Position numbers and translations under genes: made by a program
Shown: piece by piece, positions 5,667 through 7,418 of the stretch
Position numbering within the stretch: position 1 is the first letter of the stretch
How the letters are laid out: every line of letters starts with the position of its first letter
Source of the DNA: an uncultured Eubacterium sp.
Lineage (GTDB): Bacteria; Bacillota; Clostridia; Lachnospirales; Lachnospiraceae
Direction of reading: 5' to 3'
Length of the DNA stretch: 7,418 nt
NCBI GenBank assembly: GCA_902475415.1
Contig: CABRZK010000117.1
Span: forward strand, 1 to 7,418
The notes under the pieces: model-generated
Database searches by the model: none
What the model saw: only the letters and a program-made list of their open reading frames with translations
What the model was told of the DNA's origin: nothing

Positions 5667-6902
5667 ATGGAATACAGGGATGTCGTAATTATTGGTGGCG
5701 GACCGGCAGGTCTTGCAGCAGCGTTAGAGCTTTATAAGAATGGAATTAAAAATATTTTAATCATCGAGCGGGAAAATTGTCTCGGCGGAATTTTAAGACA
5801 GTGCATTCATGATGGATTTGGACTTGGAAGATTTGGCGAAAGCCTTTCAGGACCGGAATATGCAGAGCGTTTTATTTCCGAGGTTGAGAAGAATAAAATC
5901 CCATACATGATCAATGCGGCAGTGACGGAGATCACAAAGGAGAAAAAGATAACCGTTGTGGCACAGGATGGAATGCATGAGATCGAGGCAAAAGCTGTCA
6001 TACTTGCAATGGGCTGCAGAGAGCGAAGCCGTGGGGCACTGGGAATTCCGGGAGAGCGGCCGGCGGGAGTATTTACAGCAGGAACGGCGCAGGCGTACAT
6101 GAATTTATACAACAGAATGCCGGCAAAGGAAGTGGTGATCCTCGGCTCAGGAGATATTGGAATGATCATGGCGCGCCGGCTTACCCTCGAGGGAGCACAC
6201 GTTCAGGCGGTATTTGAGATTATGTCACATCCAAGCGGATTGCCGAGAAATATCATCCAGTGTTTAGATGATTATAATATACCACTTTATTTAAGCCATA
6301 CAGTGACGGAGATACATGGCGATGCAAGGCTTACCGGAGTGACGGTGTCAGAGGTAGACGAACATTTACAGCCGATTCCGGGTACAGAAAAAAGATATGA
6401 CTGTGATACATTAATTTTATCGGTCGGTCTTCTGCCGGATAATAAGCTGACGAAGGATGTGGGAATCGGAATTGATCCTCACACAAAAGGAGCCGTTGTA
6501 GATGAGTTTATGCAGACAGAAATACCGGGTATTTTTTCAGCAGGAAATGTGCTGCATGTGCATGATCTTGTGGATTTTGTTTCCATGGAAGCAGAACATC
6601 TGGCAAAGTGTGCGGCAGAGTATGTCGAAGGCAGAACTTTACCGGCATGCAATATCAATGTAAAAGCAGGAGATGGAGTAGGGCATACCATACCACAGAA
6701 AATAAGTGGAAAAAATGATTTCCAGCTGTCAATGCGTGTAAATCATCATTATGGTGCGTGCAGGATCGTAGTAAAACAGGACGGCAGGGAAGTAGCCGTA
6801 AAGAAAATGAAAAAAGCAATCCCGGCAGAAATGATCCAGTTTAAGGTCAAGGCGGATAACATAAATGGAACGGGTGATCTGGAGGTGATGGTAGAATGTT
6901 AA
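5667..6902 (+). CDS. FAD/NAD-dependent oxidoreductase (Pyr_redox_2 family), partner of the GlpA-like enzyme
   Basis: This 411-residue cytoplasmic flavoprotein is predicted to move electrons between NAD(H) and the neighbouring GlpA-like subunit. The FAD-binding motif GGGPAG is at residues 10-15, with Glu34 ending the following strand. Next comes the clostridial subfamily motif CIHDGFGLGRF (46-56). An AMGCRERSRG segment (114-123) and a second dinucleotide fold follow, with GSGDIG (160-165) and Glu184, an acidic residue that favours NAD over NADP. GIFSAGNVLHVHDLVD (288-303) is the C-terminal FAD contact. The last 80 or so residues form a small extra domain of unknown role. The start is one base after the preceding stop, with GGGAGGA upstream, and the 3' end overlaps the next gene by 7 bases, so the three genes are translationally coupled. 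Annotations vary (NADH oxidase, GlpB-like, sarcosine oxidase alpha-like); the exact reaction is not established here. Confidence 0.9.
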   Translation: MEYRDVVIIGGGPAGLAAALELYKNGIKNILIIERENCLGGILRQCIHDGFGLGRFGESLSGPEYAERFISEVEKNKIPYMINAAVTEITKEKKITVVAQDGMHEIEAKAVILAMGCRERSRGALGIPGERPAGVFTAGTAQAYMNLYNRMPAKEVVILGSGDIGMIMARRLTLEGAHVQAVFEIMSHPSGLPRNIIQCLDDYNIPLYLSHTVTEIHGDARLTGVTVSEVDEHLQPIPGTEKRYDCDTLILSVGLLPDNKLTKDVGIGIDPHTKGAVVDEFMQTEIPGIFSAGNVLHVHDLVDFVSMEAEHLAKCAAEYVEGRTLPACNINVKAGDGVGHTIPQKISGKNDFQLSMRVNHHYGACRIVVKQDGREVAVKKMKKAIPAEMIQFKVKADNINGTGDLEVMVEC

Positions 6903-7261
6903 AAAAATATACATGCATTATTTGTCCAAATGGCTGTGAAATAGAAGCAGAGGTTTTAGACGGAGAAATTAAATCCGTAAGTGGATTTACCTGCAAACGT
7001 GGTGAGGAATATGTCCGTCAGGAAATCCTCGCGCCAAAGCGTACTATTGCAAGCTCTGTGGCAGTAAAAAATGGTGAGCTGCCGGTAACAAGCGTGCGGA
7101 TCACAAAGGCAGTCCCGAAAGAACTGATCCCGGAGGTGATGAAAGAAATAAAGAAACAGGCCGTGACAGCGCCGGTGGAAGCCGGAACAGTTTTAATCTC
7201 CAATATATGTGGAACAGACAGTGATGTAATTTGTACTAAGACGGTCAGAGAGAAAAGATAA
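6896..7261 (+). CDS. DUF1667 domain protein, cysteine-rich small subunit
   Basis: This 121-residue soluble protein of the DUF1667 family is usually encoded directly after a GlpA-like and a Pyr_redox flavoprotein in Clostridia, as here. Four cysteines lie near the N-terminus: the cluster CIICPNGC (C7, C10, C14) and C33 in the FTCKRG motif. This arrangement is suited to an Fe-S cluster or a zinc site. The rest follows the family pattern: EILAPKRTIASSVAVKNGELPVTSV, an IPEVMKEI helix and a final APVEAGTVLISNICGTDSDV strand region. The start ATG overlaps the previous stop (shared ATGTTAA). It is probably the third subunit of an electron-transferring dehydrogenase complex, taking a position analogous to that of the Fe-S subunit GlpC in E. 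coli but unrelated in sequence. The function of the family remains uncharacterised as far as I know. Confidence 0.9.
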   Translation: MLKKYTCIICPNGCEIEAEVLDGEIKSVSGFTCKRGEEYVRQEILAPKRTIASSVAVKNGELPVTSVRITKAVPKELIPEVMKEIKKQAVTAPVEAGTVLISNICGTDSDVICTKTVREKR

Positions 7262-7265
7262 CAGG

Positions 7266-7308
7266 AATGTGGTTGTTATATCAGACAGGTATAACAGCCA
7301 CATTTTTT
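7266..7308 (+). terminator. Rho-independent terminator of the oxidoreductase operon
   Basis: The arms 7266-7280 and 7290-7304 pair over 15 positions with one G-U wobble around a 9-base loop, followed by six T (7303-7308). The hairpin starts 4 bases after the stop codon of the DUF1667 gene and insulates the cassette from the downstream folate gene. Confidence 0.93.
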
Positions 7309-7310
7309 AT

Positions 7311-7339
7311 TTTACAAATAAATAAATAAATTATATAAT
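7311..7339 (+). promoter_or_regulatory. Predicted sigma-A promoter of the downstream folP-like gene
   Basis: TTTACA (7311-7316, 5 of 6) and TATAAT (7334-7339, 6 of 6) are separated by 17 bases, the optimum. Transcription would begin near 7346 and give a leader of about 37 bases. The spacer contains a short AAAT tandem repeat. This is the strongest promoter match in the window. Confidence 0.75.
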
Positions 7340-7382
7340 AAAACCACTTGTTTGTGACAAAAAAGTCAGGAAGGTTAGAAAA

Positions 7383-7418
7383 ATGAGAATAGGAAGCAGG
7401 GATTTTGCAACAACAGGA
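7383..7418 (+). CDS. folP: Probable dihydropteroate synthase, N-terminal fragment (3' end outside window)
   Basis: Only 12 codons are present, MRIGSRDFATTG, running off the window end. ATG 7383 has an excellent ribosome binding site, AGGAAGG (7368-7374), 8 bases upstream, and a strong promoter, so this is a real gene start. The residues resemble the opening of clostridial dihydropteroate synthases, which begin with a short IG-x-R-x-F strand before the conserved MGILNVTPDSFSDGG motif. Presence of folE at the other end of the window supports the call, since folE and folP are commonly adjacent in Lachnospiraceae. The enzyme would condense a pterin diphosphate with 4-aminobenzoate. The fragment is too short for certainty. 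Confidence 0.55.
   Translation, partial: MRIGSRDFATTG

Noticed and set aside
5807..6169. Minus-strand open frame of 120 codons opposite the Pyr_redox gene
   Set aside because: It lies wholly inside a conserved flavoprotein gene and shows no protein features of its own.
7317..7333. AAAT tandem repeat in the folP-like promoter spacer as a phase-variation tract
   Set aside because: There are only about four units in an AT-rich spacer, and the -35/-10 spacing is already optimal; no evidence for length variation can be seen in one sequence.
7355..7368. Small dyad TGAC-N6-GTCA just before the folP-like ribosome binding site
   Set aside because: It has only four pairs around an A6 loop, too weak to support a hairpin or operator without conservation data.
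208..7382. Mobile element carrying the cassette
   Set aside because: I see no transposase, integrase, terminal inverted repeats or matching direct repeats at the two boundaries.

Overview
The window looks like chromosomal DNA of a low-to-mid GC Gram-positive anaerobe of the class Clostridia, probably Lachnospiraceae. The evidence is strong AAGGAGG-type ribosome binding sites, AT-rich spacers with sigma-A-like promoters, U-tailed hairpin terminators, a lipoprotein-type solute-binding protein, and a flavoprotein / flavoprotein / DUF1667 trio typical of that class. No database search was possible, so the taxonomy is an inference. All genes are on the + strand.

Layout. Bases 1-207 are the 3' end of folE (GTP cyclohydrolase I). 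The 284-base gap at 208-491 holds a hairpin terminator (281-347), a promoter (396-424) and a candidate operator (449-465). A three-gene tripartite TRAP transporter follows: binding lipoprotein dctP (492-1520), small membrane subunit dctQ (1533-2018) and large permease dctM (2019-3308). A GntR/FCD-family regulator (3369-4055) lies 60 bases further on and ends in a terminator (4067-4120). A second promoter (4133-4161), with a second copy of the operator in inverted orientation (4168-4184), drives three tightly packed redox genes. These are a GlpA/LhgO-like FAD oxidoreductase with a C-terminal [2Fe-2S] BFD domain, split by a frameshift near 4570; a two-dinucleotide-fold FAD/NAD oxidoreductase (5667-6902); and a small DUF1667 protein with four clustered cysteines (6896-7261). 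A third terminator (7266-7308) closes the unit. A near-consensus promoter (7311-7339) then precedes a start codon at 7383 whose first 12 residues resemble dihydropteroate synthase (folP).

How the parts fit. The TRAP system should import a carboxylate. The flavoprotein trio should oxidise a hydroxy-acid or glycerol-3-phosphate-like substrate and pass electrons through Fe-S and flavin centres to NAD or another acceptor. The GntR regulator probably controls both transcription units: an identical 17-base sequence built around an imperfect 16-base dyad lies just upstream of dctP and of the first oxidoreductase gene. There is no glycerol kinase, glycerol facilitator or GlpT transporter here, so a purely glycerol-3-phosphate role is not supported. 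The whole insulated cassette sits between two folate-biosynthesis genes, which suggests insertion into a folE-folP locus.

The most notable points are the shared operator candidate, the pairing of a TRAP transporter with a GlpA-like trio of unknown substrate, the frameshift in the key oxidoreductase, and the cassette's position between folE and folP.
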